Shown here: one piece after another, positions 10,631-22,007 of the stretch | Layout: each line of letters begins with the position of its first letter | Position numbering within the stretch: the stretch's first letter is position 1 | The notes under the pieces: generated by a model | What the model was told of the DNA's origin: nothing | Database searches by the model: none | The model's input: the letters and a program-made list of their open reading frames with translations, nothing else | Made by a program: the position numbers and the translations under genes | DNA from: Neonectria sp. B-13 | Lineage: Eukaryota; Ascomycota; Sordariomycetes; Hypocreales; Nectriaceae | Length of the DNA stretch: 64,000 nucleotides | Assembly: GCA_002682825.1 (NCBI GenBank) | Contig: NOKP01000006.1 | Coordinates: 1,426,001-1,490,000, forward strand | Direction: 5' to 3'

Positions 10631-13600
10631 TATTGCGTTTTGTTGTTTTGTGAAGCTGTAAGTGCTGAAAAGTGGAGTAACAAAGTGTTGGCGAGCAAGT
10701 GAAATCCGCGATTTCTGTTATTATGGTGTAAATTGGGGAATTTGTCTCTAAGCTGACCGGCAACTTGAGGATTTGAGATGGGTTGTTTGAGAGTGAGTAG
10801 ATTAGAGACAAAACGATTAAGAATGTAAAAAAATGAGACCAGCTCAGAGGAACAAGGAACAAAAAAGGACTAAAGGGCACACAAGAGGAACAAAAAGGGC
10901 GAATTTGGATTGAGAAGCTTGCTGAAGAAGAGGAAGAGAAAAGGGAAAGTTGGGGGGAGTAGGCTGGATGTTATATGGAGGAGGCCAACTATCGCGGCCG
11001 GGTGGCGGGAAGGCGGGAAGGTGAGAGGACGGCCTCGCTCCTTCCCTCCCTCCCCTGACCTGAGTGCCCTCTCGTCCAATGCGAGGATTCCAAATGCGGT
11101 GCGAGTGGACTCCAAGTCGGAAGCCCGCCAAACAAAGACGCAGATTGGCAGAGGCGCGGCCCAGGCCAAGGTCATGGCCATGCGACAATGCTGCGGGACG
11201 CAATGTACTGCGCTGCGCTGCACTGCACTGCGGTCTTCGTACAGGAACCTTTCCTGGCTGCTACCTCACTACTGCTGGTGCTAGCAGCGCGCTGCTACTG
11301 CCTGCTTGCCCTGCTGCTAACCCTTCGGCATCAGCACGTCGGCACGGGTCTGAGTGCGTGCGTGCGTTTCCGCAGCAATGCAGCATTGCAGCAGCGGCGT
11401 ACCAGAGGCCAAGCAGAGTCGCAATGCATCCCCATTCACACACCAGAATTTAGAAACACACAGAGTTTAGCCAATCAGACCCCCGGAGCAGGGAAACATC
11501 GAGTTCGCGGTGTGGGTGCCCGGCAGCGGTGCCGTCGCTCATCACACGTCCGGCGATGAGGTCGGCGGTTAACCGCCCTCCACTCGATCCACTTACAGGA
11601 CGTGCAGGGACGCTTGCCCCTCCCCAGCCGCGAGGAGGGCTGCAAAATTTAGCACACTTCAGCGGGGGTGGTCCCGGCACTAGCCCCGAAGCACCGCTAC
11701 CAAGGCGTGTGGGCGTCTATTCTCCGCGGCTGATTGGCCCGTGGCACCGCGGGGCTGGTGTCCCTCGTCACTCTGCAGCGCGGCCAATGGGCGGGCGGAA
11801 CATCCAACCTCGACCGCCCATCCAGCCCATCCACAGTCCGCGGCTGGCTGCACTCGGCCGTCATGGCACACGATGCCCTCCAATGCCTGCCCAGCATTCC
11901 GTATCGCTTGATGCGATGGGCTGCCTTGTCTTTCCTTCTCTTGGCTTGCCTTGCGGTGCCCTCCTTTTTCCAAATCCTCTCCCGGCTGCCGCTAGTTGCT
12001 AGTCTCCAAAACCATGGATCATGCAAGTTGCCCACGCCTCTGGATATGCCCGTCATGCCCTTTGCCCTCCCTGCCTGGCTTCCCTATTGGCACGAGTCCC
12101 CGAGTCCTCGACGCACCGCTGCCGGGCGCCCATGCAGTCACTCGGGGATCGGGCGAGTCGGAGTGTGCACGCGGCCTCCATCAACATGCTCCTGTTCATG
12201 CTGCTGTCTGTTCATCTGCCGGGCCGTCAATCAATGACGCTGTTGGGGGCCATCGCAATAAAACCGAGACGGCTCAAGGCATCACGGCGTCTACTGTCAC
12301 TGTCATGGCGTATCACGGTACCAGTGATGGCTCACAGGACTCCCAATGCTCTCCTTGGTCGGCCGTAATTCTGCAAGTTAGATGCTGCTTATGGATCCTG
12401 CCCATGTCCGCGATCTCCCAGGATCTTGCCCATCTGTACCAGGTTCCAAGGTATGAAGTACGAAGTGCAAGTACACCTGCCAAGCGCTAACCAGGCCCGC
12501 GTGATTCGATGGATTTCTTGCCATACGAATACTAAAGAGGGACTATCGAAAGTCCTCGAGGCTTGCAAAATTCGCTCTGCTGCAGAGCCGTTTCTCCACA
12601 CCGAGGGTCCCTCGTTCCTTGCTCTTTCGTCACTCCCCAAGCTGGCCGAAAGGGCATGTCGGGGAAATCATATTCATACCATGGCACATGCTCGGACATG
12701 CAGACTACGGTCTTCCTCTCTGCGGCCGTCCGCGTGTCCCCGAAAGCTGACCTTGTCCCATAATCCTCGCCTGCCGTCAACGCTCACCACGCCGCTCTAA
12801 CCCACCTTCTTGGTCTAGTGGCAGACTCCGTCTTCTGGCTCCGTGCATTCCATATGGCTTAGCCCCGGCGGGTATGTGAGGAGAATCACACACTATCTGT
12901 TTTCCGCCTCGTGTTCCTGGCCCTCAACCATCGTTTGTGATATCTGAATTGCGGCCACGGACATCATGCCTATAACGACTTGGTCTTGTCGAGCCGAAGG
13001 AGACAAAGATCACCGGTGGGAACTCGAAATTCCAGGCTAAGAAAGGGGACAGTTACTCATGTAGAGCAGGTGATGCGGGAGTTGACGCCATACGCATGCT
13101 ACTCTCGGTCATCACCGCCTCTAGTCAAGGACTCCTCGATATGAGGATGGCACTCGCTCTTGCATCTACCATCGGTGATTCTAGTTGCCCGAACCCCCTG
13201 CATGATTGAAAAGACTCCTAGCGACTGCAACACACCAACAACTAGAGTTTATGTCTTGCAGCGTGAACGTGTAGTGAGCATTGCCTCGGTCAATGATGGA
13301 GGGCGGTAGGCGCTGGGCGATGTGATGGCCTCGTCTGTTGTCGGGCATAATCCTAGGGTCGATGGTTTTTTGTCGAGCGATGAATCTATTAACAAAGGGG
13401 TCAAAGTCCGATCCCATAGTTCTAAATGGGCAGAATTTGTGGCAAGGCTTTGAGGTGGATGTCTAGACTTGAGAAGCCTCGCCAACACAAGTAAAGTGAG
13501 ACGGGCGGAGACCATCCTGGATCAGCATCTGTACGAAGTAATTGAGCAGCTAATTGATATTATTTTGGCGTGAAATCGCTCTTGCGATAAGAAAGACTTT

Positions 13601-13801
13601 CAAAAGCACTAAGATTCGGATCATAGTGCAAGATGTCGAGCAAATAACGGGAGGCCAGAGGAGTAAACGCAAGCTGAGGCACTGATGGTCAGAGCATGGT
13701 GGAATTGAGACAATCATGTAGCGCTTTCAAAGCCTATATAGTAAGTAATATCAGACCACACCGCCACACAAGCCACCTACTCAGGCGCCATACGCCTGAC
13801 A
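10631..13801. other. Gene-poor block upstream of the EsdC-like gene
   Basis: About 3.2 kb without a supported protein gene. The frames present are short, lack family features and are not conserved-looking on either strand. The stretch 10905-11060 is purine-rich on the plus strand and would lie in the EsdC-like promoter/leader region. A GCTGCACTGC-type simple repeat occurs at 11207-11232. I saw no transposon ends or intact transposase. Confidence 0.5.
11207..11232. repeat. Short low-complexity CTGCGCTGCACTGC repeat
   Basis: A run of CTGCG/CTGCA pentamers. Related runs occur at 21565-21620, 21970-22007 and 37580-37604, always in non-coding DNA. Confidence 0.6.
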
Positions 13802-13873
13802 TCTTCCGTAGTATAGTGGTCAGTATGCGAGCTTGTCACGCTCGAGACCCGGGTTCAATTCCCGGCGGGAGAG
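13802..13873 (+). tRNA. tRNA-Asp (anticodon GTC)
   Basis: The 72-nt gene folds as a full cloverleaf. The acceptor stem TCTTCCG pairs with CGGGAGA (one G-U). The D-arm contains AGTGGTCAGTA. The anticodon stem CGAGC/GCTCG carries loop TTGTCAC with anticodon GTC. The T-arm is CCGGG/CCCGG with loop TTCAATT. The discriminator base is G and no CCA is encoded. There is no intron. A TATATA element lies about 60 bp upstream (13735-13740) and a T5 Pol III terminator at 13910-13914. Boxes A and B are intact, so the gene should be functional and decode GAC/GAU in the cytosol. Confidence 0.95.
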
Positions 13874-14395
13874 ATCCGGCCACCTGTTAAAAACAGGCCA
13901 TTGAATTACTTTTTGAACTTTTGTCCTTTGCCCTTTGCATTTCTACTCTTTTGCTCTCTCGGGCCTATTAGCGACTTTGAACGGTCCAACACCGAATTTA
14001 CAGTAGGGCATCGTGAATAGGCAGCAAAGGCGCTTGTCCCATTCGACTTGCCTCTTCGAGACGCCGTGCCAGCATGTTTAATGAGATGACTCCTCTGCCG
14101 GCGGTGATTTATCAGTCGAAGATGCGAGTTGATTAGAAATGCAAAGCTGTTGAGTGGACCATGTCTGTGTGTGCCCTTGGTGTCTTACAACAACATCGGA
14201 TTGTGAGACTTGGGCTGTTCTGTTCCTTTCCTACCGTTCCTGCCTTCTCGTGCACCGTGTTATGCTGGGCAAGCTCGAGCAAACTACCAAACTATTAGCG
14301 TTGTTAAGTTGTCAGCAAGAAGCTTAAGAAAGCTCTCTCGCTCTTCTCCTGAAACCAAGATTTCATCAGAGACAAAATATCAAGCAAGTGTCATC
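13874..14395. other. Intergenic: tRNA trailer and promoter of the HD-domain gene
   Basis: No gene beyond the tRNA terminator. The frame of the HD-domain gene is open from 14210, but the region before ATG 14396 lacks family features and is treated as leader. Confidence 0.5.
13882..13914 (+). terminator. Pol III trailer hairpin and T5 terminator of tRNA-Asp
   Basis: Eight bases after the tRNA a small perfect hairpin (CCTGT, loop TAAAA, ACAGG) is followed by a run of five T at 13910-13914. The T-run is the likely Pol III stop. The hairpin may be chance or part of the 3' trailer. Confidence 0.55.
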
Positions 14396-15028
14396 ATGGC
14401 GTCCCAAGACTTCATCGTGGATGACGCCCTCATCGCCCAAGTGACGGCCTACGTCGAGGGCTACATGGCCAACTACGACGCCTCGCACGACTTCAACCAC
14501 ATCCAGCGCGTTCTGCGCCTCTCGCACCACATCCAGTCCCACACGCCCAACACCAGTCGCCCTCTCGTCACGCTCGCGGCGCTGCTCCATGACGTCGGCG
14601 ACCGCAAGTACCTGAAGCCGGGCGAGGACGCGTCGACCATGGTCCTGACGTACCTGCGGTCGCTGGGCGTGTCCGAGGCGCTCGCCGCGACGGTGCAGAC
14701 CATCTGCCTGGGCGTCAGCTACTCGTCCGAGATCAAAGACCCGGCGCGGGTGCTCGCGCTCATCGCCGAGCACCCGGAGCTGGCGGTCGTGCAGGACGCC
14801 GACCGCCTGGACGCCATCGGGGCCGTCGGCATCGCGCGGACGTTTGCGTTCGGCGGCGCCAAGAGCCGCTCCCTCGAGAACACCATGGACCACTTCGACG
14901 AGAAGCTGCTGCTGCTGGAGGGCATGATGAAGACGGACGAGGGGCGGCGACTGGCGAAGGAGCGGACGGAGCGGTTGCGGCTGATGCAGCAGTGGTGGCG
15001 GGCGGAGACTGGGGAGGACGTGGTGTAA
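14396..15028 (+). CDS. HD-domain phosphohydrolase-like protein
   Basis: A single exon of 210 aa from ATG 14396 (context ATCATGG). The HD fold shows its metal ligands in order: HDFNHIQRV near residue 31-39, LLHDVGDRKY with His65-Asp66, and QDADRLDAIGAVGIART with the distal Asp. This arrangement matches the single-domain YedJ/YpgQ-type HD proteins, which hydrolyse nucleotides or related phosphates. The family is found in bacteria and fungi and is mostly uncharacterised. There is no targeting signal. The third-position G/C bias is very strong, stronger than in most neighbours. The substrate is unknown. Confidence 0.9.
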   Translation: MASQDFIVDDALIAQVTAYVEGYMANYDASHDFNHIQRVLRLSHHIQSHTPNTSRPLVTLAALLHDVGDRKYLKPGEDASTMVLTYLRSLGVSEALAATVQTICLGVSYSSEIKDPARVLALIAEHPELAVVQDADRLDAIGAVGIARTFAFGGAKSRSLENTMDHFDEKLLLLEGMMKTDEGRRLAKERTERLRLMQQWWRAETGEDVV

Positions 15029-15612
15029 GGGGGCATTCTCGGGGGAAGATGGATTCACAGAGCTGCATAGAAGCAATCACCTGCAAGGCGATAGTCTAGA
15101 GAAAACTAGGAATGTGGAATCACAGAGCTACATATGAAAGTCTATCAAGGTCGATGGTGAGTGAGCGGAGCACACACCGTCAGCGGGAGGCGTCGAGTAA
15201 GACCTAGGTAGGCGGATACACCACTTGACCACCCACGTCAGACGGATCACCAACGCCGTGTGTCATCCCAGCAGTCTCACGTCTCCCACCTGAATGGAAA
15301 AAATGAGTCACGTATAAATCACGGGGCCCCACCGATGGATCAGCTCGCATCGATTTACCAGGTTCGATCAATCCTAGTCTACGTCGTGGTGTTTGATTGA
15401 TGCGTTTCTAAAGCCAATCCATGTGCTCTCCAGTATCGGAAGCATACATACCAAAACACCGGGACTCGAGAACCTATTCATCTTGCTCCTCAATCTCATA
15501 AGATTTTCATACTTTGTGTCTCTACCAAACATCCGCCTTTGAATTGGTCCCGTTCAGCTCTTCGACATTGTCAATCATCATCTCCAGCATTGTCAATTAT
15601 CCTCCCGAGACC
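15029..15612. other. Intergenic: promoter of the F-box gene
   Basis: A 584-bp gap with no supported gene. The stretch near 15500-15612 is pyrimidine-rich and likely the leader of the F-box gene. Confidence 0.5.
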
Positions 15613-16200
15613 ATGGACAGGCTCCCCTTTGAAGTCCTCGTGGAGATTCTCCACTATCTCCCTCTCCAAAGCTGCAGAACCGCCCGCCTCACGTCCCGCG
15701 CCATCAACGCCGTCCTCTCCAAGCGCACCTTCGGCCTGCTCGTCTCCTTCATCGACCCACAGACCGCCCGGGCCACCGTCACAGCTCTCGCCAAGGACCT
15801 CCGCCGCCGTCGCCGCCGCTCCATCTGGTCCCCAGAGTGCGCCGTGCCCAAGGGATTGCGAATCCCAGAGTCCTTTCTCCTCGCCCTCTGGGCCGGCCTG
15901 CACGGCGAGTCGTGGGTTCCGGCGGGTGCGGACACGCGGCTGACCGTCGCTGCGCTGCAGAAGGGCGTTGGCAGGGATGATGCGACCGAGGACGTGCTGC
16001 GGGAAGCGTTGTTCCGATATGCGCTGTATTTGAGCTACTTGTCTCGGGATGACGCCGTCACACCACATTCGTGGGTGTTTGATTTCCGGCAGCACCGACA
16101 CAAGAAGGGTTCCAAAATGGCCAGCGCAGCCAAGCAAGCACAGGTGCCTTCACACCGGGAAGGGTCATCAGGAGGGGATCTGGTCAAGTTAAAGGAGTGA
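15613..16200 (+). CDS. Short F-box protein
   Basis: A single exon of 195 aa starting at ATG 15613. Residues 1-40 form an F-box: MDRLPFEVLVEILHYLPLQS followed by a CRTARLTSRAINAVLS helix. F-box proteins bind Skp1 and bring substrates to SCF ubiquitin ligases. The rest has a basic RRRRRR cluster and a helical middle but no WD40 or LRR repeats, so the substrate-binding part is of unknown type. The protein is short compared with most fungal F-box proteins and may be lineage-specific. An in-frame upstream ATG (15514) exists but adds only residues unlike an F-box leader. Confidence 0.8.
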   Translation: MDRLPFEVLVEILHYLPLQSCRTARLTSRAINAVLSKRTFGLLVSFIDPQTARATVTALAKDLRRRRRRSIWSPECAVPKGLRIPESFLLALWAGLHGESWVPAGADTRLTVAALQKGVGRDDATEDVLREALFRYALYLSYLSRDDAVTPHSWVFDFRQHRHKKGSKMASAAKQAQVPSHREGSSGGDLVKLKE

Positions 16201-16472
16201 CTTGTTTTACTAGTATTAATATAAATAGATAATGCGTATAGGCATGTGTAGATAGATAGACGCTTGATTCCGCATAAGCATGGACGTTCCTCATCCATTG
16301 AGCCCGTACCATTTACCCGTAGCCAATAATGTCCCAACGCCAGTCGCTTGTGCGACCCGAAAAAAAGCTCAAAGATCAAGAGATCAATGCCAAATACAAA
16401 ATGCAAAATGCTTCGCTGTCATATCGCGCTCAAGGAGTGTGAGGGTTTTTGTGAAGTGTTGCTCGCCATGCC

Positions 16473-17246
16473 TTAGACGAGGAAGGCCACAGCAATGCCG
16501 ACGACGGCGAGGAGGCCGCTGACGGCGTTGGCGGTAGCGCCACCGGTGGGGACGGTTTCGGGGACGGAGCTCGAAGTGGGGCCGGTCGGAATGGCGGTGG
16601 CGGTTCCGGAGGCACCTCCGTTGCTGCCGCCGGCGCTGCTGCCGTTGTCATCACCACCGCTGCCGCCACCACCGGAACCTCCATTTCCACCGGAACCGCC
16701 GTTGCACGTGGCGCAGGTGCCGTTGCCATGAGGGGGAGGTGGTGATACAGTAGCAGTGGGGAGGGGGTAGATAGTAGTGTCATCCGGGTACTGAGGCTGA
16801 GTGTGAGGCGGCTTCTCAGGGTGTTCAGTCTCGGTAGGGTTGTGATATGTCTCGGTAGGGTTGTGATAAGCGGTAGCGTTGTGACCGTTGTGAGAGTAGA
16901 CCGGCACAGTGTAGGTGATGGTCCGGGTCACCGACTCGCCGGGCTTGGTGGGGTTGGGATAGGTGATAGTAGCGCACTTGGTCGTGAGACTCGTGACGAC
17001 CTCAGTATATGTGACATCGGTATATGTAGGCTTCCCAGGCTTTCCAGGCTTTCCGGGCACGGTAGAGTTGCTGAAGACTGTGTTGGTACTCTCCGGAGGG
17101 GGATGGGTGTAGACGGTCGAAAGAGTCTCGATGGCGGTGGGAGTGTTATGCCCAGCGGTGGGGGTGTTGTATCCGGGAGGAGTGTGAATATACCCGGCGT
17201 TGGCAACGGCCGCCGCAGCGACAAGCATCAGAGTGGTGGTCCTCAT
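16473..17246 (-). CDS. GPI-anchored cell-wall/surface protein
   Basis: A single exon of 257 aa. It starts with a signal peptide (MRTTTLMLVAAAAVANA) and ends with a hydrophobic tail (ANAVSGLLAVVGIAVAFLV) after a small-residue region, the layout of a GPI-anchored protein. The middle is Thr/Pro-rich, with a GKPGKPGKP run, two YHNPTET repeats and a Gly/Ser-rich linker. It also has a TVVTS-like stretch (YTEVVTSLTTKC) seen in fungal wall proteins. Few Cys residues are present. It is probably heavily O-glycosylated at the cell surface. No catalytic domain was seen. Function within the wall is unknown. Confidence 0.88.
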   Translation of the reverse strand: MRTTTLMLVAAAAVANAGYIHTPPGYNTPTAGHNTPTAIETLSTVYTHPPPESTNTVFSNSTVPGKPGKPGKPTYTDVTYTEVVTSLTTKCATITYPNPTKPGESVTRTITYTVPVYSHNGHNATAYHNPTETYHNPTETEHPEKPPHTQPQYPDDTTIYPLPTATVSPPPPHGNGTCATCNGGSGGNGGSGGGGSGGDDNGSSAGGSNGGASGTATAIPTGPTSSSVPETVPTGGATANAVSGLLAVVGIAVAFLV

Positions 17247-17370
17247 TATGAGTGTTGGTGTTGTGTAGATGAGTTTATCAAACGAAGGTATAGATCGAAC
17301 AAGTCAATACTAAGCGAGAGACGATGGTGTGTTGAGATGATGGGAGCCCGATGAAGATCAGGCAGACCGG

Positions 17371-17380
17371 TCCTTATATT
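17371..17380 (-). promoter_or_regulatory. TATA-like element of the GPI-protein gene
   Basis: On the minus strand the sequence reads AATATAAGGA, about 125 nt upstream of the GPI-protein start codon. Position and sequence fit a TATA box with a short leader. This is inferred from sequence alone. Confidence 0.4.
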
Positions 17381-20300
17381 CTAGTCGCTCAACTCTTGAG
17401 AGTCACCCCCCCGGTACCTTACTAGTAGTTCGGTAAGCAAGGCGTCCTCTCCGGGTCCAAAGTTGTCATCTCGAAGGCAGTCAGAACCAATGGCGGCCGC
17501 CCGAGTTACTGGGCTGATAAGCCTATGGCCTGGTGGCTGGAGAAAATGGCGAAACCGATACGAGGTGCGGGATACCGGGTGGGCGAACGTGGGCCAGCGT
17601 AGTGCTGACAGCCACTGCCAACCCTCCCACCCAGTTCCTAAAACGGAATCGGACCAAAGCAGACATCGTATAGTGAACCTCTCTATCTTTGCACGAGAGG
17701 GCCGCCTTTCCCATGCTGACGATCCGCCACAAAGCCTAGACCCGCGTCATATGCAGCCTCTTGGTCCCCGCGCATGTCATTCACGGAGCAATTTGAGTCG
17801 GCCCCTTGGACGTGGCTGCGTTGAGCCACAATGAGGGGACGTGTGCTGCATGGCGAATTGTCGGGACTTGCCAGTGCCGACGGCCGGCTGGCGGGACGAG
17901 GGGGCACTGCTAGGGACTAGAAAACAGCGGCTCTCCCGTTTGCTGAGATGGTGGAGGCGATGTCGGTGTTGACAGGGCTATTCTTGGTGCATTGCTTCGT
18001 CACTTCGGGTTAGCCAAGTGCCATGTGCCGGCGTTACCGGGGACCGATTCGGCCAGTACCGCCACCGCAAACGGTGCCAAGCCCTACGAAGGCTCCAGAT
18101 TCACCATGGAATCATCGAAATGCCCAACGGGTGACAGAGGGCGGAGCTCGGGATGACCTCATCGGGAACAGATTTTGCATCTTTACCCTGGTTCTTGGGA
18201 AGTCGGGCCCTGGGGCATGTCTAGATCCCCAAAACTAAGGTATGGATAGAGAGATCAACGACTGGGTCCGTAGTGGTACAATCCATGCCCATGTCGCCGC
18301 GAATAGCCTCGACGGGTGACTCGAGTCTGCCACAAGTGAGTGACCGGAATATTCGGCCCTCTTCCAGAAGGTTGCTCATCATTGTGTGGTAGCTCGTCAC
18401 GGGGCATCGGCACAATTACCTCGGATTCGTAAAATGCCAGTAATCGGAAATGCTCTTCTAGGTGCCATGACGGCCACCCTCCGTCCCAAAATAGGAAAAT
18501 CACCAGTCACGGAGATCCAGTGACAGTGGATGGTGAACATTTTCCGATCGGGCTGGCCACCCACGCAACGTTGCGCGAGAAGTGAGAACCTTCGCCCAGG
18601 TGCCTCCGACAGCACCTGGGCGGTACCGAGGCGGTGGCTTGACTTCAGCCTCAGCGACTGCACGGCTCGCGTCGCGTTCTTTGTCCCCAGCCCCAGCCAC
18701 CCACCCACCCACTCACTGTCTTACTCCGCCCACCAACGAGCGTACTCGCATCCATCCCACCAAAACGAGCACTGCCTTGTAGTCGGGTTCTATGCTCACC
18801 AATGTTAAATAGCAGGCAGGCCTCCGCTTAAGCTTGACTCGCCAGCTCTCGCTCTTGCACACGGAGCCCGTATCTCGAGCTCCGCTTTCGAAGTGTGTCC
18901 GGTCTCACTCAGCCCCGAGTCCGAGGATGTGAGCAAAAGTGACGATTCCAAACGGCAAGCGATACGAGCAGTGAGCAGTCGCCCAGACAAATCGGACGCA
19001 GTATGGGCATGACAAAGGCGTGAAAACGTGTGCTGCTGTTGAAAATACCCATTCGGCCCAACATACGACAACGGCAGGTTCGTATATCGGTACCCAAGCG
19101 AACTTGTTCCCCGCACCGCCAATTGTCCTCGTGGTAACATTGGACCGAGAGACCCATTTCAGTTCGATAATTCCATTGTCTTCACCATGGTGGATCTGAT
19201 CGAGCATCGACATGGATCATGACGAGATGTTGGGGTGGGACTCGCAATCAGCCTAGAGCTCACCATCAACTTAGGACCCAATATTTCGTAGACAATCCCC
19301 AAATGCGTCTCAGATCGTACTTCTTTGCTGGCTAAGTGCGGACTAACTCGAGCGCTCGGACTTCGAGAGGCCATCGAGCATTCAGCTATAGCCGGTTTAA
19401 GCGTGGGTGTCATTGTCCGAGTGTCTATCAAACGTGAAGGTCGAATGAAATATTTGCGATCCAGTGCGACGTTGTACGAAGTGGTATTGATAGCGAGATG
19501 ATAACAGTCGTGTGGTGGGGCATGCGTGAGTGCGCCGCTACACGACGTGCGGCCCTCGACCTGCCTGATACGGCAGACGGATAGATGCGCGGTCGGGGAA
19601 TACCCGGGGACGAAAAAAAGGGAAGTTCTTGATGACAATGAATGAATGCAAGATAATGCGGCTGCATATTTGGAAGGTGAAGTCCCGGAGGGTGTCCTTC
19701 TAATTACGGGAGCTTCGGTATCTGCACTTGTCATTCATTTGCTCAACTCATGCTTGATTCGCGTCAAGCCACCTACCCTAAGGTACTCAGTCGGTGCAAT
19801 TGCGCGACTTCATAGGCTGTGAATGTCAATGTCAGCGCCATCCATTGTCTGACGCTTCTAACTTGAGTGCGTAGATCATGAGACAAACATTTAAGTTGAC
19901 TAATACTACCATGACGCACGCGCTGCAAGTTAAATCGCAATCACAACCGCCAAGTATATTCTGCAGTAAGATGTGCGTAGCATTGTTCACCTGCGAGCAT
20001 GAGGGAACTGCATTGCAGACGAGAAAGTCCCTGGAATATTAGATGCCGCGACAGAGGGATGGATCTCTGCCAATTCTGTCATATAGATTTCACGCACAAG
20101 GGCTAGGTACTGCATACGAATAGATAGGCAGACGGTCCTTCGGCATCGCTTGCCTGCCCATATGCGACCAGTCGGTTGATTGAATTGCCCCGTACTCGTG
20201 CATGAATCCGAGAAGATGACAGAGCTTAATATCAAACACCAAATACCAAACACCAAAGCCCCAAGACGCCAAACACGAGATGCAAGACGCAGGGACTCGG

Positions 20301-21564
20301 GCAGCTAGTGGTAAAGACGGAGAGACAACGTCGAGCTGGACAAATCAGCGGCTCGAGGGGGCGGCTGCAATGCGGGATCTGGGACACATGTGGCGATTCT
20401 ATGTCTCACGTTTGTGTTGCAACTCCATATTCGTGCTTTGCACCATCTGTGATCTGCCACACAACTTGAACAGCATGGCGGAACGGGACGGGACAGGACG
20501 GCAAGACGGCTTCAGGAGCGGGCCGGAAAACCTTGATGAATAAGTACACTCCAGCATGGAAGTGCCAGATCCCGCTCAAAGAGGGGATGAAGGAGAAGGG
20601 AAGGAAGACACCACCAGCCACCGGGTGGAGGGGACGGCGAGCCAGAGCACCGGGGAAAAGAAACGACCTGCCTATCTCATGCCAAATGCCCAAAGGTCTG
20701 GCCCGCGCCGCTTGGGATGGCTTGCAGACCTGCAGCATTCCGTTCTGATTCGGTTCACGGCCCTGCAGACCCTGCAAGAGAAAGAGGGTCGGGACGGAGG
20801 GAGAGGGAGAGAGGCGCCTTGTGAGTGGTCTGCCATGACGTCCAAAGGCTGCACTCTGCAGCGAGCGAACTGCAGAATGCAGCCTCCAACACGGCCTATT
20901 CGTCGAGGGTTCGGTCTAGGATGCTTCATGTAGCGCCGCTCTAAGCAGCACGAGGTGGGATGGGGTTTTTTCCTTTCTGTCCCTCTCACCTAGATCGGTA
21001 AATTGATGTGATGGGATCGGGAGGGAGGGGACGGCTTGCGGAGGGGAGCGGCCAGCCGTCCATTCACCCCTCCATTTGTCCAACCGCATATTGCATCACC
21101 AACGTCAGAGATGGAGCGGGGTCGTTCATGGCCACGGTCGCAAGCCGCTCAACGGCGAAGGGGAACACAAGGTAACCTCGCCTATCGAGAGCCTCGACAA
21201 AGGCCTGGAATGAAGCTTGCATGGCTCAGAGGTAGGAGTTAGGGGCAGCGCGCGCTTAGCATCAGCACCGGCAGCCAATATGGTGATGGTCCAGAGTCCA
21301 GAGTGGCAGAGGTGTCAATCAGTCTTCAGGTTGGCATTGAGGAGAGAAAAAACAAGGAAACCACCCGTCCAACCCAATCCCATGCCCTCCCAATTGTTCT
21401 TCTTCCCGCTCGGCTACCTGCCTGCCCCCACCAAGCTAGTAGCTGCTGCGTCCATACCTCGAAAAAGCATCTTTCCTTGCTAGGATTTGTATGGGCCCGT
21501 GGGGTCGCGGAACACGCCAATGAATTGAATCCATTGCGTAGACGAGTATTCCTCGCTTGTTCGA

Positions 21565-21620
21565 CCCGGCGCAACGCAGCGCGGTGCAGCGCGGTGCAGC
21601 GCAGCGCAGCCTGTGCAGGT
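21565..21620. repeat. GCAGCGCGGTGCAGC low-complexity repeat
   Basis: Several near-identical GGTGCAGCGC/GCAGC units in tandem within non-coding DNA. It is related in composition to the runs at 11207, 21970 and 37580. Confidence 0.6.
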
Positions 21621-21969
21621 CGCCTGAGGACGTTTCCAAACGGGGAGCGCGACACGACCCCTCTGTCCCATCCCAGCTGAAGGTGTCTATCCATAGACTA
21701 GACTGCATACGCATGCAAGCAAGACCCAGATATCGCCCTGGTTCGAGTGGAGTGGGCCCTCCGTCCCCCTGCTGAGGTTGCGTCAGTGCTGTGAAACTCC
21801 ACTGGACCATGGCTGGTTCCCGTCACCACTGTCACCTCACCACCCACTGGGGTCGCTCTCTCTGGGCCATCGTTTGGGACTCCTTCGTCAGACGTCCGCT
21901 GCGACGACGTATGAAGGACTTCATACAGGCGGGCCTACAGTCGGCGGCCACTGAGCACTGCCCGCTGCC

Positions 21970-22007
21970 GGCTGCGCACTGCACTGCACTGCACTGCGCT
22001 GCACCGT
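21970..22007. repeat. GCACTGCACTGC low-complexity repeat and nearby CCACTGAGG tandem
   Basis: A CACTG/CGCTG pentamer run, followed 60 bp later by three copies of a CCACTGAGG-type unit (22063-22085). Both are non-coding simple repeats. Confidence 0.6.

Noticed and set aside
14366..15076. 236-aa minus-strand frame
   Set aside because: It is antisense to the HD-domain gene; composition follows the extreme GC3 of that gene.
15358..15378. tRNA T-arm-like GGTTCGATCAATCC
   Set aside because: The loop is too long and no acceptor, D or anticodon arms surround it.
19159..19734. 191-aa minus-strand frame in the gene-free block
   Set aside because: Codon use and composition look random, no motif, no splice-compatible partner exons and no recognisable family.
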